Origin: an uncultured Oscillospiraceae bacterium
GTDB taxonomy: Bacteria; Bacillota; Clostridia; Oscillospirales; Ruminococcaceae
Direction of reading: 5' to 3'
DNA: 13,666 nt
NCBI GenBank assembly: GCA_958448395.1
Contig: CAUDDP010000055.1
Location: forward strand, 1 to 13,666
The position numbers and the translations under genes are program-made. The notes beneath the pieces are model-generated. The model worked only from the letters and a program-made list of their open reading frames with translations, did not search any database and was not told where the DNA came from. This document shows positions 1-7,351 of this stretch, piece after piece. Numbering within the stretch: the stretch's first letter is position 1; each line of letters begins with the position of its first letter.

Positions 1-72
1 CGGCGACTCGCCGCCTGAGCCAGCTTGACCGCAGTTGCCATTCGGCAGATAAAACACTCTCATCGAACCCAT
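1..72 (-). CDS. 5' end of an unidentified ORF, cut by the window edge
   Basis: An open frame on the minus strand starts with ATG at 72 (alternative ATG at 63) and stays open for 24 codons to the window edge. It reads MGSMRVFYLPNGNCGQAGSG and a few more residues. A GGGAG motif lies about 10 bases upstream of the first ATG, inside the end of the beta-CASP gene, whose stop codon is only five bases before this start. That spacing fits a downstream gene of the same operon. I do not recognise the family from so short a piece. The Gly/Asn/Cys-rich start could belong to many proteins, and the frame could also be open by chance. Confidence 0.35.
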   Translation of the reverse strand, partial: MGSMRVFYLPNGNCGQAGSGGESP

Positions 73-77
73 ATTTT

Positions 78-1667
78 TTACGACTCCCATTTATTGCAAA
101 GCTGTGTCAGCTGATCTGCCATCTTCGCCAGTTCCTTGTTGGAATACCCCCTTGCATTCTGGATATAAGCCGTCACACGATCCAGTGCAATTTGCAGCCG
201 GTCATATGTTGCAGAAGCTTTTGCAGACTTCGGTTTTTCCAGATAGACGGGTTCTGCTTCATATAAAAATTTTCCGCTGATGAGATCGAATTCTGTGCCG
301 CTGTATGGTGCATAAGCAGGGATGTGCTGCTCCTTCAGCAAAGCGGTAAAGGTATCGGCTGCGGTTGTTTCTCCATGAATCACAAACACCTTTCTCACAT
401 CTCGTACATGCTGAATCCAAAGCCGCAAACCGTTCTGATCCGCATGTCCGCTCATGCCTTGCAGTTGTCGAATTTGTGCCGCCACTTTCACGGATTCCCC
501 AAACAAGGTCACATAATTTGCACCATCCAACAACCGACGTCCCAGTGAACCGACAGCCTGATAGCCAACAAATAAAATGGTATTTTCCGGCTTCCACAGA
601 TTATGCTTCAAATGATGTTTGATACGACCTGCTTCACACATACCGCTGGCAGAAATAACAATTTTTGAACGAGTGTCTGCATTGATTGCCATAGAAGCTT
701 CACTGGTAACAGCCGTCCGCAAACCGGAAACGCCAATGGGATTTTCCCCACGCTGCACATAAGCAAGGGCTTCTTCATCAAAGCAGCTTTCTTTATTCCG
801 CTGAAACACCTCTGTTGCCTCAATGGCAAGCGGACTATCCACATAAATAGAAACCTCTTGATAATCCCCTAACAAGTTCTGATCCTTAATTTGCTTTAAG
901 AAATAAAGCAATTCCTGTGTTCTGCCAACGGCAAAAGACGGAATAATTACACTGCCGCCACGCTGAAACGTTTCCAGTAAAATTTTCACAAAATCCTGAA
1001 TATAATCCTTCGGCTTCTCATGCAGCCGATTTCCATAGGTCGATTCCATAATGACATAATCCGCTGTATCAGCGTACTGTGGATCTCGAATCAATGGCTG
1101 GTGGAAGTTTCCAATATCTCCGGAAAACAACAGCTTCCGGCTTTCTCCGTTTTCGGTCAGCCAGATTTCAATACTAGACGAACCGAGCAAATGTCCGGCA
1201 TCTAAAAACCGAATGGTAATGCCATCTGCAATTTCAATTTTTTCCTCATAGGGATGTGAAACAAAGTGTTCCAATGCACCCAATGCTTCCTGCATGGTAT
1301 AAAGTGGCGTATAGACATCGCCGCCACTGCGTTTTGCCTTGCGGTTTCGCCACTCTGCTTCAAACTCCTGAATATGAGCACTGTCCCGCAGCATAATCTG
1401 ACAGAGTGAAACAGTTGCCTGTGTCGCATGAATTTCCCCTCGAAAACCGCCTGCATACAACAACGGCAGCAAGCCGGAGTGGTCAATGTGTGCATGCGTC
1501 AGAAACACATAATCAATCTCTGCTGGAGCACAGGGCACACGAATGTTTTCATAAACATCCCTTCCCTGCTCCATACCATAGTCAATCAAAATGCGTTTTC
1601 CACACGCCTCCAAGTAGGTACAGCTGCCGGTTACCTCATGGGTTGCACCAATAAACAACAGTTTCAT
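78..1667 (-). CDS. MBL-fold beta-CASP metallohydrolase (RNase-like, YSH1/CPSF73-type)
   Basis: This 529-residue cytoplasmic protein belongs to the metallo-beta-lactamase fold with a beta-CASP insert (COG1236-like), a family that typically acts as zinc-dependent RNA nucleases. The zinc motif HAHIDH is at residues 58-63, the next metal ligands are H159 (in LDAGHLLGS) and D184 (in FSGDIG), and MESTYG follows at 207-212. The beta-CASP domain spans roughly 210-400. The C-terminal family motifs SGHAD (H408) and VIHGE (H431) are present, so all catalytic metal ligands look intact. The last 50 or so residues are a charged, mainly helical tail. There is no signal peptide. The ATG start is preceded by GGAAAGGTG at good distance. 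The gene follows the GtrA-like gene by 35 bases with no terminator visible between, so they are probably cotranscribed. The exact RNA substrate is not predictable. Confidence 0.9.
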   Translation of the reverse strand: MKLLFIGATHEVTGSCTYLEACGKRILIDYGMEQGRDVYENIRVPCAPAEIDYVFLTHAHIDHSGLLPLLYAGGFRGEIHATQATVSLCQIMLRDSAHIQEFEAEWRNRKAKRSGGDVYTPLYTMQEALGALEHFVSHPYEEKIEIADGITIRFLDAGHLLGSSSIEIWLTENGESRKLLFSGDIGNFHQPLIRDPQYADTADYVIMESTYGNRLHEKPKDYIQDFVKILLETFQRGGSVIIPSFAVGRTQELLYFLKQIKDQNLLGDYQEVSIYVDSPLAIEATEVFQRNKESCFDEEALAYVQRGENPIGVSGLRTAVTSEASMAINADTRSKIVISASGMCEAGRIKHHLKHNLWKPENTILFVGYQAVGSLGRRLLDGANYVTLFGESVKVAAQIRQLQGMSGHADQNGLRLWIQHVRDVRKVFVIHGETTAADTFTALLKEQHIPAYAPYSGTEFDLISGKFLYEAEPVYLEKPKSAKASATYDRLQIALDRVTAYIQNARGYSNKELAKMADQLTQLCNKWES

Positions 1668-1702
1668 ACTGTCTCACACCTTTCCGTAATTTGTTTTCTT
1701 TT

Positions 1703-2203
1703 TTAAGATTTATCCGTCGTCTTTTTGGTGTAAAGCAAATATTTTCGTGCAAAGAAGTTCCAAAAGAACGCCACTGCTGTTGAAACGACCTTACTCATAA
1801 TCTGATACAAACTGGTGACATCCGCCAATGCCCATGCAAAGCCTTTGGTGATACCAATGGTCAACAACAGTCCAACCACACCAATCGCTGCAAAGGAAAC
1901 AAACTCCAAAAATCGGTTTTTCATTCTGGATTGTTTGAAAATCCAGAATGTGCTGAGAAAATAATTCACCAGCAAACCAGCAACAAAAGAGACACCATTG
2001 CAAAGTGCCGCATAGCCCTCACCAGAAAAGGCCAGATAAAACAGCAGAGAGGACAATGCCCAATCCACAATTGTTGCAAAACCGCCAACAAAGCAATAGC
2101 GAAAGAACTGAATAAAGGTATTCTCTGTATCACCGGAAAATAGCTTCCGAAACTGATGGGTCTTGAAAATTTGCTTTACTTCTGTAATTTGTTCTGTGTT
2201 CAA
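1703..2203 (-). CDS. GtrA family membrane protein
   Basis: This 166-residue protein has four predicted membrane segments at about residues 33-59, 64-89, 98-126 and 131-158, the arrangement of the GtrA family. GtrA proteins are thought to help move lipid-linked sugars across the membrane for cell-wall or teichoic-acid glycosylation. Typical family features are the FFRYCFVGG start of the first segment, an NYFLSTFWIFK stretch ending the second, and FWNFFARKYLLY near the C-terminus. Length matches the family. The start is TTG, the only codon that fits the AAGGGG ribosome site about 10 bases upstream. The gene is the first of a likely operon with the beta-CASP hydrolase and the ORF at the left edge. 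Which glycan it serves cannot be told, because no glycosyltransferase partner lies next to it. Confidence 0.85.
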   Translation of the reverse strand: MNTEQITEVKQIFKTHQFRKLFSGDTENTFIQFFRYCFVGGFATIVDWALSSLLFYLAFSGEGYAALCNGVSFVAGLLVNYFLSTFWIFKQSRMKNRFLEFVSFAAIGVVGLLLTIGITKGFAWALADVTSLYQIMSKVVSTAVAFFWNFFARKYLLYTKKTTDKS

Positions 2204-2242
2204 AATAAAAAATCCCCTTCTTTTTCAAACTGATGCCCAATT

Positions 2243-2272
2243 ATTTTATACAATTAAAATAACAATGAAACC
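2243..2272 (-). promoter_or_regulatory. Weak candidate promoter for the GtrA operon
   Basis: A TATAAA (-10-like, at 2245-2250) lies on the minus strand between the terminator of the GH9-CBM3c gene and the GtrA start. No good -35 box is visible at 16-18 bases upstream; that place is occupied by the terminator stem. Transcription may start here or come partly from readthrough. Confidence 0.25.
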
Positions 2273-2294
2273 CACCGCCTAAGCGGCGAGTTTC
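2253..2294 (-). terminator. Rho-independent terminator of the GH9-CBM3c-dockerin gene
   Basis: On the minus strand, just after the GH9 stop codon, a 12-bp stem (2283-2294 with 2267-2278, including two G-U pairs) closes a TTAG loop. It is followed by a U-rich stretch (ATTGTTATTTT). It separates the cellulase from the GtrA operon. Confidence 0.8.
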
Positions 2295-2302
2295 ACAGCA
2301 CA

Positions 2303-4825
2303 TCATCCTATTTTGCTTGGCAATTCTGAAATCAGCAGCATAACATACTGCATCAGAATCTCACCGTCCTCCTCTGTCATCGTACCATCTGCATTGCAGT
2401 CTGCACACGCTCTGATATGATCAGAAGGAACCATTGCATTTGCCATTACTTTATTGAAAACAATCATATCCAGCAAATCCACTTTACCATCACTATTGAG
2501 ATCCCCATAAGAAATATCGTCTTCCTTGGTGGAAACAGTGGTCTGTGAAGGAATGGTAGTCGTTTCTGCTGTTGTAGGCTTTGTCGTAGATGCAGTCGTT
2601 TTTGTCATTACAGTGGTAGTGGTGGTGGTTGTAGTTGTCGTTTCTGTAGTAGTCGTTTCTGCCGGTTTGGGCGTACTGCCATCCGGCTCGATTCCACCAA
2701 CCAGTTCCCCACCGGCATAGACACAAATATAATCGGACTTGACTTCGTTGCCGTCATTGAACATTTCAGAATCGGTCAGCACCGGCAGCCCCTGATAACT
2801 GAAATCATTGGAGGCATCCCATTGGTCACCATAATACAAACCAACAGAACACTGATATTTCTTATTGGAGTTTGCAATCGTATAACCATCCCATGCCACT
2901 TCAAAATAATAAATGTTGGGATTGAATGCAGCATCATATTGGAACGGTCCTGTAATCACACCATCTGCCGGAGCGGCTTCTGTGGCTGCCTGATCATACA
3001 GTTCATTGACCGTTGCCAGACTTGGATCTGTCATTTCCTCTGTGCTGAAGTAATACCGTACGGTCACATCCGTTCTTGGTGTAATAGAATCTGTCATCAC
3101 CTTCATAGAAATTTTTGTCGTACCAGCACCGCCGCTGCACGGATTGTCCACGGCAAATGCCTCTACCCAATAATTATTGCCGCCACTTTCTCCGCCGCCT
3201 TCCTCCTGTGGCGGAAAATCTGGTGTGACCTGCATACTGTCATCTCCAAAGTACTCGTACAAACCAGCACACGCACCAACAAATGCAGCATTATAGTCAA
3301 TCGTCACTTCGTTGTAAATCCAGTCTGCTGTGACATCATTATGATTATCTTCTGCATCTGGTCCACCAACCAGTGCACCATACAGCACATGCCGCTGCTC
3401 TCTGGTATCCTCACACTTTGTCAAACCAGAGGCCGCACGATGATGCGGAAACTTAGCAGCATTCTCACTGTATCCCACAATATACGCCCGATTCATCGGA
3501 TTGTTGCCCATAAGGTACTGCATCTGTTCTTTTGCCCACTCACTATACTGGGATGGCTGTGCATTGTTATTATACTTATCATACACCAATGCAACCAACT
3601 GTGCAGCTGTGTTATACCGTGCAGAACCCCAAGTATTTAACCAGAAATATCCTGCTGGTGTAAGAGTCCCCAGATTCCCTGTCATATACTTATTGATGGC
3701 TTCTTCTACAGAATCCCAGCAATTCATTTCTTCATAGGGACTCTTATTAGCAGCCACCTTAAAGTCATCAATAAAGTTTGGATACGTGTATTCTCCTTCA
3801 TGCAGTGGCGTTTCTTCCGAAATTTCTCCCAAAATACACTGCACACCGCTCCACATATCATTCCAGCAGTACACATAACATGGTGCTGCATAGTAGTCAT
3901 AGTATGGGTAGATTTCCTCCAAATACTGCATATCGCCAGTAATTTTATAGAGCCAAGCTGCTGCCCAGCAGTAATCGTCCTCCCATTTAGAGGAAACATA
4001 ATAGGATTTTGGTCCATCTGCATTATCGCTCAGCTGTTTTTCATGCGTCTGTGCAAAACGGAACAATGCCTTTGCATAATCCAGCGATTCTGCGGCATAG
4101 GTTGGATCTGTATTCTTAAAGTTTAAATAGTTGATTGCCAACGAAGCAGCAGCAGAAGCCGCATAATCCGTCTGTGGTTTCTCTTCTGTCAGGAAAAATG
4201 CTGGTCTTGCCATGCTGTCAATCTCTGGTGCATTCCAGTAAGAATGGTCAATATCGCCGTCTCCCACCTGATAGCAATGTGCAATCACATCGCCATCCGC
4301 ATTCCGGAATGTACACTTCATCAAATAGTCGTTAAAGTACCGCAGAATGGTTTCGATATGATCATCTTGTCCCGTCTTCTGGTAAGCATCCCGAAACTCA
4401 TAATACCCCCAACCCAATGTAGAGGCAGCATAATTTTCCGGCATACCAAATTTCACATGGTCTCCGGCATCGTGAAACCCACCGGCAACATCTACATAAC
4501 CGTCCCCATCCGGGTCAAGAATGTCCTGATACTTGTCAATAAAATCCTGCGATAAATTGGTGCCAACACTGTCAGCCATAGGCTGTAATGGCACTTGGGC
4601 ATCATAAGTATGACAGTCCCCACGCCATTGATAGCGGTTATTTTCACCAACTTCCGTACCACACATATTGCCGTCATAGAAATAAATAGAATACTGCAAT
4701 GCCTTTGCATAGTTGTACTCTACATCCGCAGCTATGCCGTTCGGAAGGCTGACAGCAGTTTGCAGCATCACTGCCCCCAACAGCCCAGCCAAAGCCCTTT
4801 TTCCGATTTTTCTCCAATGAATCAT
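2303..4825 (-). CDS. Cellulosomal GH9 endoglucanase with CBM3c and type I dockerin
   Basis: This secreted 840-residue beta-1,4-glucanase is built for a cellulosome. A signal peptide covers residues 1 to about 33 (cleavage near GIAA-DVE). The GH9 catalytic domain covers about 35-527. It has GGFHDAGDHVKFGMPENY with catalytic-base aspartates D119 and D122, the substrate-binding HHRAAS at 461-466, and the catalytic acid E506 in NEVTIDYNAAF. A CBM3c-like module follows at about 551-705 (VRYYFSTEEM, NIYYFEVAWDGY, NDFSYQGL). CBM3c modules fused to GH9 usually feed cellulose chains into the active site and make the enzyme processive. A Thr-rich linker (about 719-767) leads to a type I dockerin (772-836) whose two calcium loops, DLNSDGKVDLLD and DCNADGTMTEED, are both complete. 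The ATG at 4825 has AGAAAGGA 9 bases upstream. The gene has its own promoter and terminator. An insert with an EF-hand-like loop sits at residues 76-114. Confidence 0.95.
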   Translation of the reverse strand: MIHWRKIGKRALAGLLGAVMLQTAVSLPNGIAADVEYNYAKALQYSIYFYDGNMCGTEVGENNRYQWRGDCHTYDAQVPLQPMADSVGTNLSQDFIDKYQDILDPDGDGYVDVAGGFHDAGDHVKFGMPENYAASTLGWGYYEFRDAYQKTGQDDHIETILRYFNDYLMKCTFRNADGDVIAHCYQVGDGDIDHSYWNAPEIDSMARPAFFLTEEKPQTDYAASAAASLAINYLNFKNTDPTYAAESLDYAKALFRFAQTHEKQLSDNADGPKSYYVSSKWEDDYCWAAAWLYKITGDMQYLEEIYPYYDYYAAPCYVYCWNDMWSGVQCILGEISEETPLHEGEYTYPNFIDDFKVAANKSPYEEMNCWDSVEEAINKYMTGNLGTLTPAGYFWLNTWGSARYNTAAQLVALVYDKYNNNAQPSQYSEWAKEQMQYLMGNNPMNRAYIVGYSENAAKFPHHRAASGLTKCEDTREQRHVLYGALVGGPDAEDNHNDVTADWIYNEVTIDYNAAFVGACAGLYEYFGDDSMQVTPDFPPQEEGGGESGGNNYWVEAFAVDNPCSGGAGTTKISMKVMTDSITPRTDVTVRYYFSTEEMTDPSLATVNELYDQAATEAAPADGVITGPFQYDAAFNPNIYYFEVAWDGYTIANSNKKYQCSVGLYYGDQWDASNDFSYQGLPVLTDSEMFNDGNEVKSDYICVYAGGELVGGIEPDGSTPKPAETTTTETTTTTTTTTTVMTKTTASTTKPTTAETTTIPSQTTVSTKEDDISYGDLNSDGKVDLLDMIVFNKVMANAMVPSDHIRACADCNADGTMTEEDGEILMQYVMLLISELPSKIG
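2525..2671 (-). repeat. Thr-rich linker-coding low-complexity tract (GH9-CBM3c)
   Basis: This stretch codes for the linker between CBM3c and dockerin, with a run of up to ten Thr in a row. The Thr codons are mixed (ACA, ACT, ACC, ACG), so it is not a plain DNA microsatellite. On the opposite strand it makes Val-rich open frames that are not genes. Confidence 0.85.
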
Positions 4826-4881
4826 CCTAGTTCATCCTTTCTCTACCATTCAAAAAGTATAAAACCAAATACGTTGCTTTT

Positions 4882-4910
4882 ATTATACAGCAAATTATAT
4901 CAAAAGTCAA
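4882..4910 (-). promoter_or_regulatory. Sigma-A promoter of the GH9-CBM3c-dockerin gene
   Basis: The minus strand has TTGACT (4905-4910), a 17-base spacer, and a perfect TATAAT (4882-4887). The start of transcription should be near 4875, giving a leader of about 50 bases. ACGTTG and CAACGT half-sites flank the core, see findings. Confidence 0.9.
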
Positions 4911-4957
4911 CGTGCTTTTTCTATTTTTATGATGATACTAAACAAAACAAAAAAGAA

Positions 4958-4997
4958 ATTTTAGCATAACAGCCGGCAGTTTCCTAACCGCCGGCTG
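4958..4997 (-). terminator. Probable terminator of the LRR-dockerin gene
   Basis: An 8-bp GC-rich stem (CAGCCGGC at 4990-4997 read on the minus strand, with GCCGGCTG at 4970-4977) encloses a loop that can pair further (GTT with AAC). The T-rich run (TTTCTTTTTTG) comes about a dozen bases later, so the U-tract is less tight than in a textbook terminator. Confidence 0.65.
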
Positions 4998-5038
4998 CTG
5001 CAATATCCTATTTCCGTTTCTGTCTTCCTTGTGTTCCG

Positions 5039-7183
5039 TCACAATAAGCCAGCAGATTGTTTTGCGTACTTTTCCAATATCAAAACAGCATCCTCTACTG
5101 TAAGGATTCCGCTGCCATCCATGTCTGCACGTTTTAATGCTTCCTGCTCCGCATCAAGATCCTCAGCTGAAATCAGATAAGCAGGCAAACAAGCAGCACG
5201 TTTTGCATAATAAGTCAGTACCATCACAGCATCTTCCACAGAAACGTTCCCATCTCCGTCCACATCTCCAGCAAAAGAGATTTCCGAACTATTGGAGGTA
5301 TCCGTACTGATAACCGTTGTTGTAGAGGTTGTTGTAGTGGTTTTTTTACTGGCCTTTACCGTGGTCAAAGTGGTACTTGTTGTTGTGGTAGTCGTCTTGA
5401 TCCATGTTGTGGTATCTGTCGTAGCTACAATCGTAGTTGTGGTACTTGTTGGTATCCCTGTTATTGTAGTGGCAGGTGCCCATTCCGATGAAGAGGCGGT
5501 AGTTGTGAGCGAACTTGTACTCTCCACCATAGTGGTAGTTGTAGTACTAAGTGTTGTTGTAGAAACAGATCCGCTACCTGATACCGTAGTCATCGTATCC
5601 ATGGCGGAAGTATTGGTTGTAAAAGGAACGGTTGTCTCACCTTGAACCGTGGTTGTTTGCGTCCATACTTCTGATGAAGTCGTCTCTATTGGTTTTGTTT
5701 CAACAGTAGTTGTTGTGCATATTGGATTTGAAGGTAATATTTGAAAATCGAATCCATTTTCTAAGGCATACTGTTCTGCCGCTGTGCCAGCATAACAGGA
5801 AATCAAAAAATACGGCACGCATACCATCCTCGTTTCCTCTTCCGGATCTGTGCCATATCCAAAGGCATAAGCCGCAACCTCTATTACGGTTTCTGGAATT
5901 TCCACACTACATAGAGAGACACAATCTAAAAAAGCACCTGTTCCAACTTGTGACAAACCATCATTCAGTTTCACAGTTTCCAGCTGGGCACAGCCTTGAA
6001 AAGCATAGTCATCTATCGTTATCACACTATCTGGTATGGTATACTCTGTTTGCGGCAATGCTGGTGGACAAAAAACCAGCTCCTCCAGATTGGAACGCAA
6101 CAAAACACCATCCTGAACCGTATAATTGGCGTTATTTTCATCCACATAGATGCCAGACAAAGCGGTGCATCCCAGAAAAGAAGCAGCATTCAGAGAAAAA
6201 ACAGATGCCGGAATCGTAATCTGCTGCATAGAATTACAGTTTTGAAATGCTTTTTCTCGTATCGTTTCCAATGTTTCTGGCAACTGTACCTCCTGCAATG
6301 CAGTACATTCTGCAAATGCCTCTTCTGCCAGCACAGTAACCCCCTCTGAAATCACTACCCGCTGCAAGGCAGAACAACCATAAAATGCAGAATTTGGTAT
6401 GGTACCGGAAAGTGCTGATATGGTCACTTCTGACATTGCCTGACAACCTGCAAATGCCATCATCCCCATTTGCTGCAAACCAGAAGGAAGCTGTACATTT
6501 TGTAAAGCAATGCAGCCTTGAAATGCACCGTCCCCTATTTTTTGTAATCCTTCCGGAAAATAAATGCTATTGAGTGAAGTGCAATAGGAAAACGCAAGTT
6601 TTCCTATTGCGATAACCGACTGCGGTAAAGTGATACTGGTCAAAGAAATACAATCTTCAAAGGCAGAATCGGCAATCAAAAAAACAGTTTCCGGTATATC
6701 ATTTACTGTACCATACCGTCCATTTGGACAACGAATCAAGATGCTTTCACTTTTATCCAACAAAAGGCCATTTTTTACACAATAGACTGGATTTTCAGCA
6801 TCTATTGTAAATGTCTGCAAATTGCAGCAACTATGAAATGCGTTACTGCCGATTTCAATCACAGTAACCGGAATGACAACTTCTATCAATCCTTCCTGAT
6901 CATAGAATGCATCATTCTCTATGCGTGTTACTGGTAGGCCGTCTATTTCAGACGGAATTTCCAACGTACTGTTGATGGAGCCACTGTATCCAACGATGGA
7001 TACTTCACTTTCCGTTACTACATAACGAAAATCATTCCATACTTGTGCATTGCTTACATCCACACTGACGCCAGGCATTTCCCAATCATATGCCTGTACC
7101 GGACTGGGAACCCCAAAAATCCATTGCAGTGTCATAAACAATGAGAGCAACAGCGACAATCCTTTTTTCTTTCCTTTTTTCAT
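5039..7183 (-). CDS. Secreted BspA-type leucine-rich-repeat protein with type I dockerin
   Basis: This 714-residue exported protein has a signal peptide (1-31, cleavage after SPVQA). The sequence that follows (VVTESEVSIVGYSGS, then IPSEIDGLPVTRI) is the usual lead-in of BspA-like LRR proteins. About 13 LRR_5 units of roughly 23 residues follow between about 80 and 445, with the pattern AFxxCxxLxxVxIPxxVxxIxxxAF. They are interrupted twice by NPxY-type insertions (about 127-165 and 347-380) and end in the common CYAGTAAEQYALENGFDF cap. A long Thr/Ser-rich linker covers 489-635 and a dockerin 637-712, with loops DVDGDGNVSVED and DMDGSGILTVED both complete. No catalytic domain is visible. BspA-type LRR proteins usually bind proteins or surfaces, so an adhesive or scaffolding role in the cellulosome is inferred. 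The ATG follows GGGAG at about 8 bases. Flanking genes are both dockerin-bearing GH9 cellulases. Confidence 0.92.
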   Translation of the reverse strand: MKKGKKKGLSLLLSLFMTLQWIFGVPSPVQAYDWEMPGVSVDVSNAQVWNDFRYVVTESEVSIVGYSGSINSTLEIPSEIDGLPVTRIENDAFYDQEGLIEVVIPVTVIEIGSNAFHSCCNLQTFTIDAENPVYCVKNGLLLDKSESILIRCPNGRYGTVNDIPETVFLIADSAFEDCISLTSITLPQSVIAIGKLAFSYCTSLNSIYFPEGLQKIGDGAFQGCIALQNVQLPSGLQQMGMMAFAGCQAMSEVTISALSGTIPNSAFYGCSALQRVVISEGVTVLAEEAFAECTALQEVQLPETLETIREKAFQNCNSMQQITIPASVFSLNAASFLGCTALSGIYVDENNANYTVQDGVLLRSNLEELVFCPPALPQTEYTIPDSVITIDDYAFQGCAQLETVKLNDGLSQVGTGAFLDCVSLCSVEIPETVIEVAAYAFGYGTDPEEETRMVCVPYFLISCYAGTAAEQYALENGFDFQILPSNPICTTTTVETKPIETTSSEVWTQTTTVQGETTVPFTTNTSAMDTMTTVSGSGSVSTTTLSTTTTTMVESTSSLTTTASSSEWAPATTITGIPTSTTTTIVATTDTTTWIKTTTTTTSTTLTTVKASKKTTTTTSTTTVISTDTSNSSEISFAGDVDGDGNVSVEDAVMVLTYYAKRAACLPAYLISAEDLDAEQEALKRADMDGSGILTVEDAVLILEKYAKQSAGLL
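5279..5719 (-). repeat. Thr/Ser-rich linker-coding low-complexity tract (LRR protein)
   Basis: This tract of about 147 codons encodes the linker between the LRR domain and the dockerin. It is three times the length of the linker in the GH9-CBM3c protein and is broken by Trp, Glu, Pro and Val residues. Thr codons are mixed. Confidence 0.85.
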
Positions 7184-7222
7184 AAAACTTCTCCCTTCAC
7201 AAGAGGCATCCTTTCTTATTTC

Positions 7223-7251
7223 ATTATACAGGAAAAACCGTAAAATGTAAA
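7223..7251 (-). promoter_or_regulatory. Sigma-A promoter of the LRR-dockerin gene
   Basis: The minus strand has TTTACA (7246-7251), a 17-base spacer and TATAAT (7223-7228). This places transcription start near 7216 and gives a short leader of about 33 bases with two Shine-Dalgarno-like motifs. Confidence 0.85.
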
Positions 7252-7286
7252 GCAGAAATTGTAAACCTTCTCAATCAGACTGCAAT

Positions 7287-7324
7287 CATAAAAACCGCAC
7301 AATGTCTCCTCAACATTGTGCGGT
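7287..7324 (-). terminator. Rho-independent terminator of the smaller GH9 gene
   Basis: A perfect 12-bp stem (7313-7324 with 7294-7305) has a 7-base loop and is followed by TTTTTATG on the minus strand. It is 28 bases downstream of the GH9 stop codon and separates that gene from the LRR promoter. Confidence 0.92.
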
Positions 7325-7351
7325 AAAAATGATTTTTTAATTTTAAACCTA

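Noticed and set aside
1..13. CGGCGA-C-TCGCCG palindrome at the left edge
   Set aside because: It lies inside the open frame at the edge, has a one-base centre that cannot form a hairpin loop of normal size, and has no T-run behind it.
2822..3640. 272-codon plus-strand open frame opposite the GH9-CBM3c gene
   Set aside because: Cys/Ile/His-rich shadow with no known motif, lying antisense to clear catalytic and CBM3c sequence.
4826..5038. Possible small RNA or riboswitch in the gap before the GH9-CBM3c gene
   Set aside because: The gap is explained by the LRR terminator and the GH9 promoter; the leader after the promoter is only about 50 bases and shows no stable structure.
5292..5645. Val-rich open frame on the plus strand, and similar ones at 2526-2720 and 7371-7892
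   Set aside because: They are antisense readings of the Thr-rich linkers (Thr codons become Val/Cys/Ser codons). No ribosome sites, and the minus-strand proteins are certain.
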